From: Siniperca chuatsi
Taxonomy: Eukaryota > Chordata > Actinopteri > Centrarchiformes > Sinipercidae
Length of the DNA stretch: 64,000 bases
NCBI RefSeq assembly: GCF_020085105.1
Contig: NC_058062.1
Coordinates: 24,461,562-24,525,561 of the forward strand
Direction: 5' to 3'
Shown here: one piece after another, positions 33,780-47,400 of the stretch
How the letters are laid out: every line of letters begins with the position of its first letter
Position numbering within the stretch: the first letter of the stretch is position 1
Translations under genes and position numbers: made by a program
The notes under the pieces: generated by a model
Seen by the model: only the letters and a program-made list of their open reading frames with translations
Database searches by the model: none
Told to the model about the DNA's origin: nothing

Positions 33780-35690
33780 GCCATGTTGGCTCAGTGACTA
33801 TACTGGCCTACTAGCGCTAAGAGTAGTGTTCAAAAGTGACACTTTGACACGTAATAAAAGCAACAATAAAAGCACAGTGTCCTGTGCTGTAATAATTAAT
33901 CACAGCTTAGAATGGTCATACATCAATCATCAAAATCTTATCTATAAGCTTATTTATCAAGTGAAATATGAAATACATAAAATAAAATAAAACAAGACAA
34001 AATCTTTGCTTTGCATAGGTTCATTCTTACTCCAATCTATGTGTTTATTTCTTTGTTTCTTTCACTTGTTTTGGTCTTGTGCAATTAGCAAAATACTTTT
34101 ACAAATGATAATAGGCACACACAAACCGTACATACACACCTTCTGAAATGCATTCAGGATGCATACACAGAAACATTTCATACATGTCAATGCAGTAAAT
34201 TACAATACACAATAAAAATTAAAATAATTAAATTTTTTTATCATGGATGTAAACTAAGATATTATTAATGAGAAAAATAAAAATATTGCTACAATAATGC
34301 AAATTATGTCAAGTAATAAAGCTATAAAAATTGTGGTTATATATTTCTGCTCCAGCATGCACCTCATACTTTCATAAAACACTCCTTAAAGATAAACTCC
34401 CTGATTTTTTGTGGCCAACAGCATCTACAAGTTCAGAAATTTCCTCTCACTTCACAGTCGATGTTTTGAAACTCAACAGTGAACTGGAAGGACGTTTAGA
34501 GGTACTACTGGTGCTGTGACAAAATCAGAAGTGTACCTTTAACACAATTATTATGTAACATGAGGACCAGATTATGGTTCTCTCTGAAATTACTACATGA
34601 CCTCTACTTCTTGGTCAGTGTTTTTTTTCCCAAGTCAACTTGAATGTTAATGTTAATTCATGTTATTTTCTCTCTAACTGAAAAAATAACTTGGCACCCT
34701 GAAAGACTTTTTTTGCTGTTCATCTCACTTGCCAGCGCCTGTCTGTCTGTTTGTCCATCTGTCCTTCTACTCACTCATGAGCGCCTCGCCTGGCCACCTC
34801 CAGTCCCGTCGCGGCACCAATTAATCTACCAAAACACATGAACACACCCGTTAGTTTTATCCACAGGATTTGTCAAATGCAGCTCACGCCCCAGTCTCTG
34901 GTACACAGTTAAAGGCAAATTCCGGTACAAAAGCAAAGCAATCAAAACCTTTCAAGATATTTTTTGTAATATATGTTTACCTCTGCTGACATAGAATCAT
35001 CCTACATATGTGAAGCAATAAGTAATAAATATTTTGTTATTATTGCAGATGCATAGGAAGCTAGTTTGGTTAGCCGGAAAGTTGCCCCAGAAGCAAAGCC
35101 CAGACGTATTTAGCTGTAATAGCTAATCAAGGAGCTCATTTCTGTGTTTACTTCAGTTGGACTCAGAGACAAGTTGTTAAAATGATTTGTGTAAAATTAA
35201 AGTACATTTGGAAAGCTTTAGGAGGCACATACTTTCCCTGATGCACATCTTTTTGCCGGATTCTTCATTTCCTGAATCTCTACAAAGAGGTGGCAAGTGT
35301 AAAGTTAGCATGGCCCTCGTAGACAGAATGGCCACAATTATGAGAGTAAGACCCAGGTTGAAAAATACCGGAATTTTCCTTTAATGCAAGGCAGGCATGT
35401 AATCTGGTAATGTCCACAGTACTCACTCTGCTCATATAGTAAGGTAGTTACATAGTGTGGAGCCATAGAACCTGAGTGGGATGTTTAAAATGGCTGATGA
35501 AGAGGAAATCACAAAAGGTCCTGCAGATGGCAAACAATCAAAGGCCACATCAGTGCTACATCACTGGAATTGCTACACAGTTTTTCAATTAAGCCCTTTT
35601 CAGACATGCAATATGTAACACTGCTGGCTTTAGGTGTCTGTTAAAGTGCTGGCATTTTGTCATTCAGACAGAGGGGACTTATACATTAAT
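33780..35690. other. Intergenic stretch, no gene seen
   Basis: AT-rich unique-looking sequence downstream of wipi1. I see no exon, LINE domain or terminal inverted repeat. Confidence 0.45.
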
Positions 35691-35694
35691 GTTC

Positions 35695-36037
35695 CTTATG
35701 GCTTTATTCAGATGTTATGGAAAGATCCACAATGCTCATGCAATATTTGCCATCTGGTGCACAAGAGGGAGCAGTGTCACTGTTGGAGAACAGATGTGAC
35801 AGTCATATGAAGGTAGAAGAGTGTTCTGTTCTCTCACAGGCTGCATCAAAGGTGAATTTAAACTGATTTAGCTGTTGAAGCTTTATGACCATCGTGAGCT
35901 CGCTCTCTACTCAGTGAATCACTGTTTCATCATCATCTGAGTCAGTTAGCTTGCAATCTCAGTCTTTCTGTTTGCATGAATACTCTGCCATGCCTTTAAG
36001 TTACACCTGTTGTGGGAGCGCTAACTATAGCTGACAG
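35695..36037 (-). other. Candidate wipi1 3' UTR with poly(A) signal
   Basis: The wipi1 stop codon ends at 36038. On the minus strand an AATAAA lies at 35708-35703 (tttatt on the plus strand), which would give a 3' UTR of about 340 nt. Other signals further down cannot be excluded. Confidence 0.35.
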
Positions 36038-36159
36038 TTAGCACTTCTGGATGCTCACAGGAGGAAACTCGTTCTCGTCGTCCAGACACACAGGTCCAGC
36101 AGCGAACTCGTGTTCTGGAATGACTTCGCCTTTCTTTGCTCCACCATCTTCAGAGTAGC
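36038..36159 (-). CDS. wipi1: wipi1 last coding exon
   Basis: After ttctacctag it encodes [20 protein letters not shown], then [16 protein letters not shown] and a stop at 36038-36040. It is nearly identical to the human WIPI1 tail up to NEFPP. Confidence 0.95.
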
Positions 36160-39100
36160 CTAGGTAGAAAGAGGTGAAGGAGTCAGACAAATCATTAGAG
36201 CAGCCTGATCTATACTTTACACAGGCAGAACTCATGTTCTCCAAATAACTTGTGTGAACATTTAAGGAGTTCCCATCAGATCTGTTCAGTTTCAACAGCA
36301 TTAAGGCTTAAGTATGCTCCAAACAAACACCGAAGGGCAAAAGTGTAAATGTGTACACGTTGAGATGGAAGTTCAAACCCTGTATACTTTCACACCTCCA
36401 CACACCTGGAGAGTTGCTCCATAGAGTGGGCGTGATCGGATTGTCCATTTCAGTATGTTTTTAAGATATAGTCCAAACACACCTGAGGATAATTAGACCC
36501 GATACAACATGTGTCCGGTCTTGGTTTAGGAACCCATAGTGGACCCATAAAGACCTCTATTGACTGGTAAGAGTGCTAACTCTCACTGCTTCTGTCTTCA
36601 AAAATATGTTGTCCACCACATACATCGCAGTCCTCCTTAGATCAAGCTATCGCAGCCATAAGTTGAATAAAAAGCCCTTGCTTGTTAAACACTTCTGTTT
36701 AGATGGGGAAGCTATTTCAGTGATACAGTTTTTTAAGAAAACCCACATCTTGAATGAGCTGAACGTAAAGCGAAGTCAAACTCGTCCTGTTACACACAGA
36801 TGGAGAAATGACTGCGACTACTAACCAGTGAGGGTTGCAGTGATGGGACCAGAGGCTGGTAAGGCAGCGGTCGCAGCGTAGGATGGACAAGCCTGTGCTG
36901 GCCCTGTGACCTCCGACCCTTCTGACACTGTTCCTTCACTCTGGTCATCATCAACACCAAAAAGCCTAAGACAGTAGGAGAAAGAAGGAAGCAAGAACAC
37001 AGGAGTAAATTAACTTTACAGTTGACTTGTTTCTCTTGACTCATTTAGCACTGTGAACGATGAAGCAAAGTTTTGAGTTTTACAACCTTCCCTAATCCTC
37101 TGTCACATCACAGTATGCAGCTGCCACCCACAAATGTATGATGCAGAGGTAAAACAGTAAAACACAAGAAGTTGTGTTGGTTTCAATGGCTTCTAGAGGA
37201 TCCGTAAGTTGTAGCTTTTGGATTCAGGGGCTTCAAAACCTACAGGCAAAATAGTAATGCAATCTGTATCTGGGTAATAATCATCATCATCATTTTTTCT
37301 ATGTAGATCCTCGGAAAACACATTGAGGGAGAATGGTGCCGAGGTACAGACATACAATAAGAGCAGACAACTAAAATCAATCAAGGAAAGCTAGGAGGTA
37401 GCAGTGAAAGTGTGGTAGTTTTGGGGTTGTCACTTCCTGGTTTATTTTGTAGTATTCTCTTTCCCTTGTATGTCTTGTGTTTTTACTTCCTGTCTGTTTT
37501 CCCTCCAGTTTTGATTGTTGGTCCTCCCTTGATTGTTTGCACCTGTGTCTCGTTGTCTCACCTCCCCTAGGGTATTTAGTCTGGGTCTTTTCTTTGTTCA
37601 GTGTTGGATCATCATTGTACACCGTAAGTTTGTATTGGATTCTTTGTTCTCCCCTGGACCTTGTTTGGATTTTGTCTGCTCACCTCTGCCTGTTCTTGCC
37701 TGCATTCCACCCCAAAATATGCTTTTGGATCCACATACCTCCATACAACACCCCTTACGACAGAAGGTTGGATCATTCTGTCATAAGGGGTGCTGTATGG
37801 AGGTATGTGGACCCAAAAGCAGATGACGAGGAAGCGGTCTCGGGGTGAAGTAGCCGGATGACTACCGTGTTTATTGTGGGGTGGAATGCAGGCAAGAACA
37901 GGCAGAGGTGAGCAGACAGGTAATGAGCAGACAAAATCCAAACAAGGTCCACGGGAGAACAAAGAATCCAATACAAACTTACTGTAAACACGCTTGGCAG
38001 GAACAATACGATGTGTACAACAATGATCCAACACTGAACAAAGAAAAGACCCAGACTAACTACCCTAGGGGAGGTGAGACAACGAGACACAGGTGCAAAC
38101 AATCAAGGGAGGACCAACAATCAAAACTGGAGGGAAAACACAGACAGGAAGTAAAAACACAAGACATACAAGGGAAGAAGAATACCACCAAAATAAACCA
38201 GGAAGAGACAACCCCAAAACTACCACAGTAAGGGGCTAAAAACAAGGTAAAATGAACAATGTTAGAAGGTAAAGGTGCATGAATTGACAACCAGACAAAT
38301 AACAAAACAATAACAATTAAAGATTAAAAGCAGTAAGAATTACAATTCAATAAAATTAGCAATTAAACCTTGGAATTGTGTATGGTATGAATGAGGTCAT
38401 CTTAAAGTGTCTTTAAAGCACATTCCATCTCCTCGTTGACAGCACAGGAATGCCAGTTTTTTGGTAAAGTAGACAATGGTGTGTCCCATAACTATCTGCA
38501 TCTAGAGGTTTGGGAGTGGAACCATAAATAACATCCCCGTAGTCTAATGCAGAGAGGAAAACTGCTTCAACAATTTGTTTTCTTGTAAATAAAGGCAAAC
38601 AAGATTGATTTCTATAAAGAAAGCCAAGTTTCAATCTCCGCTTAGATAACAGCATGTCAATATGGACTTTAAAAGTAAGTTTTTCATCAATCCAAATGCC
38701 TAGATATTTATAGTATTGCACTCTTTGTATTATGGTGTTATCAGCAGAACGGATTTCAACACTATCATAATCAGTTTTTCTTGCATTGGAAAACATCCAT
38801 TTTGTCTTTGCACAGTTTAGGAGCAGTTTCAAATTATGGAGGTGTTTTTGAAGGAGGTTAAAGGTCCAGTGTGTAACATTTAGGAGCAGCTATTGACAGA
38901 AATGGAATATAATATTCATAAGTATGTTTTCATTAATGTATAATCACCTGAAAATAAGAATTGTTGTGTTTTCGTTACCTTAGAATAAGCCGTTTTTATC
39001 TACTGAGGGAGCGGGTTCCCTTCCACAGAGGCCGCCATGTTGCACCGCCATGTTTCTACAGTAGCCCAGAACGGACAAACCAAACACCGGATCTAGACAG

Positions 39101-42100
39101 GGCCTTTTGTGTTTTCCACCATAGTTTCTCCTACACGCTTGGAAGGGGAGGGTGAGGCGAGCGGTATTCAAATGGTTGCAAACTATGATTTCACTGCTAG
39201 ATGCCACTAAATCCTCCACACTGGACCTTTAAATGATAGAAGCAGATTTAGAGTGGTAAAGTAGAATCTGCACATGAGTAAAGGACAGTGTCATAAGTGA
39301 AAAGATGGAAATTGCAACTGTACAAAGAAGAGGTGATGTTGTTTATATATAAATAAGATGAGGAACTCCCTTTGTAATGGGGAGAAAAACAAGAAAGTCG
39401 GTGTAAGCGCAGAGAGTGGTCAACTGTGTCAAAAGCTTTAGTTAAATCAACAAAATGAGCAACACAGTGTTTTTTGTTATCTAAAGCTGAGACTATATTG
39501 TTAATACCTAATGAAGCATAAATAGTGCTATGCTTAGGCCTGAAACCAGACTGAAATGGAGTTAGTATGGAATGCGTGTACTTAAGTATTTTTGCAAGAC
39601 AAGATAGTTTTGAGATTGAATTGAATTAGATTAGATTTGAATTGCTACCACCTTTATGGAGAGGAAGAACATAGGCAGTCTTTCAAGATGTAGGAATGAC
39701 GCCAGAGGTAATGCTGAGGTTGAAAATACGAGTTATATATTCAGAAACAAGCTGTGCTGAGAATTTCAGAGCTAATGGTTCCAGTTTGTCATCACCTGTT
39801 GCTTTTCATGCATCAATATTCAATATATACTTTGCATTCACACATGGTATCAATAACTGAACTTATCTAAATCTTGCCGACACTGTTATGTGATCTCAAC
39901 ATGTCAACAAACATGCCGTGTCCCTGGCTGCTGTGTGGGCTTTACTTTTTCCTTTGCTGAAGAAGAGGTCATTTGTAGCTTTTTGCCAGGTTTGATTGAG
40001 ATAGCAGAAAGAGGTGGAGTTAGGTGACCAGGCTATTTTTCTTCAAAATGTGGCCAAACTGTCATTTACAACTGGTTGAGATTCCATCACGAGAGATGTT
40101 GGCCAGACCAGCTCCTGATGTGGTCTGGTCAATCTGATTGCATTCCTATTGCAGTGCATTCTGCATACATTTACAGTAGGGCTCATACTGCAATTATTTT
40201 AACAGATATTACGATTACGATATGATTCATGATTAGTGGGAATGATCATTTTTGCATCAATATAACTCCACACATTCATTGCAGTGGACTCCACAATGAT
40301 TTCACATCATCATTTCACAAGTGGTGTATTGATATACTCTTATCAAATGTGGAGTCTCCCCAACCTCCTCTTACATTTATTTACATCATAAATACTCTGT
40401 TTGTTTGCTTTACTTATTATCAGATTATATGTCGTTTTCTAGCTGCAGACAATATGTTTGTGGGTGATTGTCAGTGCAAAGAGGGAGAGAGGAGGATGGA
40501 GAGAAAGAGGAGAGAGAGAGCGAGCGAGTGCAGGAAGAACCAGGTGAGCAAGTGGACAGTTATATGTCACATTCTCATTAGGGTCTGAGCCCCCCCTTCA
40601 GGTTTGATCCTAGAATCGCCCCTGCTGTATCACCTTCTGTAGTATTATGGATTCATTTAAAGCGGAGTCAATGTACTTGGAGGAATGTGCTGGAAATAAA
40701 ACAACTTTCAGCCAAAAGAAAAAAGCTGCATGGCTCCTCAGCCTTAATGTAGAAACGGATGTCAGACCTTTTCTATAACTTTGCTTTTTTTTGGAGGTTT
40801 ACACATTACCACTTCCCTTTGATTTTAAATTCATATGCCTATTGTTATATGTTTCCTTAAAGGACATTAAAAACAAAACCATTTTTTCCTCTTTTGTTAT
40901 TCAGCTGTTAAATATAACATGCAAGGTTGGTAACACTTCATTATATCTATATCTATAGATAGATATTGGACGTCACCTTGAGCATAACTTAGGCTCTTTA
41001 TCAGTCTTGTGGAGCAGAGAGAGAGCAACATGAATATCTCTATGAAAGCTCCCTCCCTGAAGTATTCTTCAAACCTAACACGGCAGCAGCGGATGGCCGA
41101 CCACCATTGAGTCTGGTTCTGCCCAAGGTTTCTGCCTGTTAAAGGAAGTTTTTCCTTGCCACTGTGGCCAAGTGCTTGCTCATGGTGGGATCTGTTGGGT
41201 CTCTGTAAATAATATTATAAAGAGTACGGTCTAGACCTGCTCTATAGGAAAAGTGCAATGAGATAACTTCTGTCATGAATTGGCGCAATATAAATAAAAC
41301 TGAATTGAATTGAATTGAATTCAGTAGTTAGAGAATCATAACACAACATAACATCATAACATCGCAGACAGAGAGTTTTGGAAGATTTAAACCTTCAAAG
41401 AAATGATCCAGCTTATTCCTTGTAAAGTTTACTTCGGTAAAGTATACAACTTTGGGTAAAACTGTTAAAATTCATGATTTATTAATAATGGATAGTGTTA
41501 CAAATCTCCATTTGCAATCTTGATTGAAGATATGTCTGCCAATCGATCATTATTTCTTATTTTACTGGCAAGTAAAAAACTAGGCCTACTTCCATCCAAG
41601 TAATCTGACTGTCTAACTATGAACTAAAAATTCTGCTCTTTGAGTGAGTAGAGCTTTGACTTTGTAAATTTATCTTGAATAAGACCATGTGTGTTAAAAC
41701 GTTGATTTATGATAAAAAGATTAAATCAGAGTGCAGGGCTTTCTCCCCCCTCTGTCTTGTTAACCCTAATGCTTAACATCCACCCCACCCCTGTGAAATC
41801 AGTTGTAGCCTCACCTGTGTTTGTGGGCCAGCATGCACTCGCCTCCATCCAGTGGATCCACATTGTAGATGAACAGCTGGCCGTCAGCTGTGGCCACCAG
41901 CAGCCGCAGGAGTTTCTGGATCCTGAAACACCAGATTGAATATCCATTTCAGTTGTTTTGGAACTTATGTCCAACCCAACAATGAGAGGAACAAGGGTGT
42001 GATTAATTTATACTTAATCACCCTAAAATTAGTTTGTAGTCAACCCCATTAGTGTGAGTCTTTTGTGGATTGAGGACTGGTCAAAATCACTTCTCTGTCA

Positions 42101-44363
42101 AGGTCTAAAAACACTAGTTCTGTCAAGGATACACTTACAAGAACACACACAAACACAGAATGACTGTAATTTAAAGGTGATTCCTAAAGACCACAGAGAC
42201 GCTCACATGGCCAGGGTGCAGACGTTCCTCTGGCCAGACGTGAGGAGGTGAACGGTGGCGAAGGCCCGGTCCTGGCTCATCATGCCGGATACCTGAGCAG
42301 GGAAGTAGCTGCTGGCTGCTGAGAACATCTTCCCCATGTAGGCTGTCCAGGTGGCAGCCTCGTCCCCTCCACTACGGACAGGGTAACAAGCTTCCTTTAG
42401 AACAGGTTCATCCTCACTTTGCTTCCTGCTTTCTTAAAGTGCAGACGCTTTGCTGCTTGTTCACTGCTTTGCTTACATTGTTTGATGATATCCTTGTTTT
42501 TTCTACTAAAAGTTATGGACAGTGGATCCTGGATACTTATATATCACTGGGACTTTCATTTATGAAAGACACAGAATGCTACCACCATCATTTTGATCAC
42601 TTTTATTACTTCTCCAGTACTGCACGAGCGTGGCCAAAAAAACATCACAAGCCTTTTACTGTCTCACTGTACTGTACTACACTGACTGGAAACCTGGGAC
42701 TCGCTGAAGCTAGTTAGCAGCAAGATGCCCCCCTTCTCCACAGACGACTTCCACAAACTTCTTCAGAAAATTACAGTGCTTGAAACTAAGATACTGTACA
42801 CCGATTAGAAGTGAATGTGAAGGTCAATGGACCGTGTGGGAATGATACCACTTTACCATGGACTCAAAACACTGGGCAAGAGAATGCTAACACACAGCTA
42901 ACTAACACCAACAAGACTACCAAGAAACAGGAGGGCTGTCTGTCTGGCAATAAATCTGCTCCTCAAACACTGATTGTGGGTGATTTTGCTGTAAAAAATG
43001 CAAGAAGCATGTGCAGTAAGAACACCAAAACACTGTGCTTTCCCAAGGATATGGTCTCTGACTTGACAGAAAGAATCCTGCATATCGTGACTGCACACCC
43101 AAATGTGGAAAATATCATACTGCACATAGAGACCGATGATGTTGTGAAACGACAGTCTGAAGTGCTTTAACGGGACTTTATTGATCTGTTGAACACAGTC
43201 AGCTCTCTGAATGCTGAGGTGTTTATCAGTGGCCCTCTACCAGTCAGAAGAGGAGCTGAGAGATTCAGCAGATTGTTGGCACTGAACACATGGCTCTCAG
43301 CTGCATGCACCGTCCATTCAGTGCACTTTATTGACAATTTCAACTTTTTCTGGGACCGCAGACATCTTTTTAAGGCAGATGGACTTTGCCTTAACAAGTC
43401 AGCAGTAAAATTGTTCACCTCTAACCTATTTTGCTTCCTGCATCACCAATCTGTTCCCTCTGCCAAGGACAAGAGACACGAGGAATCAAAACAACAAGAC
43501 ATAACACAACATGCCAGAAACCTTGAAGGGGAGCCATCTCAGCCCCCGCCTGAAGAGAGGGACATCAGAGCCAAGAGAGAGTCTCCACCCAACATGCCAA
43601 CTACCACCTGTGAGGATTCACTTTCTTCACCCCCTGAACCCCATCCAGTTCCACCACTACTCTAGTCACCCTCTCCACAGTACAACGCATATGGTGTACT
43701 GTATTCTGGCAAGCAGAAAGCACCATGGAGAAGCACCCCAGCTGTCACAAGTCAGAAAAGAGAATGCAGGAAAGCTGAGTGCCCCAACCCTAGCCACTTT
43801 CAATTCTAAATGAAAAACTCTGTTCTCCTGTGCCTTCGATTAATTGGTTTCTCTCCTGCACTTTTATTTCCTTTGTTGCATTTGGAGCAACTTACAACTT
43901 ATTATTGCACTGTAACTGTATTTTATTTCATTTTACGTATTTTATTTCATTTTAAAATTTCATTTTATTCTATCTTAATTGACTTTATTCTGGTTTTTAT
44001 TGCCTTTTGTTTGAATGTCATTTAAATGGTTTTCTTTGTGTTTGTACAGCACTTTATAAATAAAGCTGCCTTGCCTACAATTACTTTGGTGAGTACAATG
44101 TTATCAAAACTGATACAACCAGTGGCCAGAGCTCCAAAAAATAAAAGCCAGGTTGTAATAAATTCTAGTTTTCCATGTTTGTTGCCACATGGTTAAATTA
44201 GCTTACAGTGTGTGTGTGTGTGTGTGTGTGTGTGTACCTTGGTCCCAGTTGCTCCAGTTTAAAGATATGCACCGTTTCTGTATTGCTGGATGCACAGAGG
44301 AACTGGCCATCAGGGCTGAAGGATAAGGAGCTTATATTGACGTACCTGCAGACAGGCAGACAG

Positions 44364-44402
<39 letters not shown>

Positions 44403-47400
44403 AGTGCAAACTCTTGAGGAATAATCATTTCATTTAGTGGAACATTTTCAAGGTTCAAGTGGATAATAAACTTTGACCATTAGTAGGCTATTAGCTGAAA
44501 CCTCTGACCTCATCAGTCTACTCAGCTCTTGAGGATCTCAGCAAACCAGATAATGTGCCATTTAATAACTACAAATCAGTCATCAGCGTGTAATAAAGTC
44601 TCCAGGCACAAGTCCAATGTGCCTGCAATGCAGCACGGCAAGAATAACTCCATATGTATTTGGAATCATGATCTAGGCTATTTAGTGAGGTTTAGCTGTG
44701 CTCATACATTGGACAGTGTATTTCCGTTATAGAGTGCAGATCTTATATGATGTGTTTGAACTCTGACCTCTTCATACCCCGGCGGAACTCAAACAGACGC
44801 AGGCCCTCAGGAATGGAGAACACTCGGATGACGGTGCCCTGTAAAGCCAGACAGCCAGTGAGGTGCTAGCTTTACAATGGTTTACAAGAGCTACATATCT
44901 TCCAGCAGATGCTTCCTTTTCATGAAAAAATAGGGATTTCTGAGATTTCTGTTAGGAGCTTGGTGGTGTATAGCAACTGTTCTTCCCTTGTGACGATCTT
45001 CAGTGTCCTCGAGGCTACATTGCTCTTGTGTCCAACAATAGAAAAGCTTTGAAAGAAACAAACAATGTACTGATGATTTTGCTATCACTAACAGCTGCCA
45101 TAAAAGTAGTTTGGCTAAAGATGTAAAGTCTGCTGTCAGGATTGCACTAGAGGAAAGGTCAGGAGGTCATTTTAATCAAAATAATAAATTCTGTTTGGGG
45201 CCAGAATGTGCTCAGTAACTGTCATGGTAACCTGCCCAACATTCACAGCTTGGCTTAAAGATGGAGCTTGTGAAAAGCGAAAGAGTGTTCAAAACGCCAG
45301 GGTTTGTTCCCTCTGGAACACATTTCATGGTAATCTGCCCATTAGATTTTCCTAGTACAAGTGAATATTAAGGCCAAAATCACCAGAAATTATATTTGAA
45401 TTCATCCTTATATCCAATATCCAGAGCAAATTTAAGCCTTAGCTTTTGAACTCCCTTGCTGGTCAAAGAAAAATTATGGCCTGACAGTGGGTAAAGGGAA
45501 AGGTCAAGAAGGCATCACACTAACAAGCATTCATTCTCTGGGGACCAGGAACATCCATAAAAGGACCAAAGTGTTGGACGGACAGACTGCCAGCCTAGGA
45601 CTAACTCTTGTCTCATCTTTGGAGCTAAATGTATAGTGAGCCTATCTCAGAGTGTCTGAGACTTGAAAGGCCTTTCTTACCCTCTCTGAGGCACTGGCAA
45701 GTTTGGTGGACGAGGCATTGAAGGTGAGAGCTGCCAGAGGACTGTCATGAGCCGCGATCATTGTCACTGTGTTCTGAAATGACCAAGAGGATGATACAGG
45801 AGACAGAAAGAAACAGTGTTATTCGACATTGATTTAATGTTCATGTCAATAAGACTAGCTGCATTTCCATCTAGTTGCAATATGTTTATTGCTATAAAGA
45901 GGCATCGAATTAAATAAAATCCATAAATTCAAAATTTTTCAACATTGCAATGATTTACACTCTCTTAAAAGGAACTGTTTGTTGATGAAGAATTATGTGA
46001 TATAATAGTTGTGGAAACCATTTGTCAAATAAATAATATTACAGTCTTGGCCTGATTAGCAAGTCCATTGTTTAAAGGATCTGTTTAATGGCATCATTTG
46101 TAAATTTGCTTTACAAACTGATCCTTGGGCATGGTGTCCTCTTTATATGTTGCTGGTCACAAGGTTGAGCCAAATGTTTTTTTTGTTGAGGCTGTAACAG
46201 GTGTTACGGCATATTTTTCTCCTTTTTAACAAATCCCATGTGCAGAGCCAAACCAACAATGAACTGATCCAACTAATAAGTATTGTGTGTGTATCACAGC
46301 CTAATGGATCTTCTTCCTCTGAGCCACAGAGCTCCATTGTTGTCCAGAATCTATTAAAACACATCAGCGAGCCACACTGTTGCACTGGGTGACATGTTCC
46401 TTCATCACCATGAACACACACACTGTAGTTTATTCTGGTTCAGTCCCACGTACACCATCCTGCTGCCCCAAAGACTCACTAGAGCACCAAATGTGGATTC
46501 ATCCACTGCTGAAAATAGTCCCCCAGCACTAACACATCTGACCACTGTTGGTTTTGGTCTTTGCAATATTATCAGACAATATTAGTTTCTTAACACGGAA
46601 ATGTCGCCCACCATTGAGTCTGGTTCTGTCCAAGGTTTCTGCCTCATAAAAGGAAGTTTTTTCTTGCCACTGTCGTCAAATGCTTGCTCATGGTGGGATT
46701 TGTTGGGTAAATAATATTATAAAGAGTACGGTCTAGACCTGCTCTGTAGGAAAAGTGCAATGAGATAACTTCTGTTATGAATTGATGCTATATAAATAAA
46801 ATTGAATTGAATAGATACCGGCTCCTGCTCATCTCCCCTCTAACTCAGCTGCTGTCTGCCCTCAGACTCCTCTGAGTCCACTGCTCCCCCCTCCTCCATC
46901 TTCCTGGGAGAGTCCTACTCCCCCCTCAACTGGCTCTCGGGCTAACGGCCCTCTCCAGACTGACGACTCCCCCCCTCCCCTGCCTGTAACCTCTGCTGTG
47001 TGCCTGACTACTGACCGGGTGAGAGGACAGCTGATGAAACTCCACTAAAACAAGGCTGCAGGCCCTGATGGAGTTAGCCCCGGGGTGCTAAAAGCCTGTA
47101 CCCCCCAGCTAGATGGAGTCCTTCACCATGTCTTCAACATGAGCCTGAGTCTTCAAAGGGTCCCTGTTCTGTGGAAGACATCTTGCCTTGTTCCTGTGCC
47201 GAAGACGCCACGTCCCAGTGGCTCCAAAACATACACACCGGTGGCACTGACCTCCCACAAAATGAAGACCCTGGAGAGACTGGTGCTGGAACAGCTGCAG
47301 CCCATGGTCAGACCCCTCCTGGACCCCCGTCAGTTCGCCTACCAGCCCCGGCCGGGAGTTGAGGACGCCATCATCTTCCTGCTGAACCGCATCCACATTC

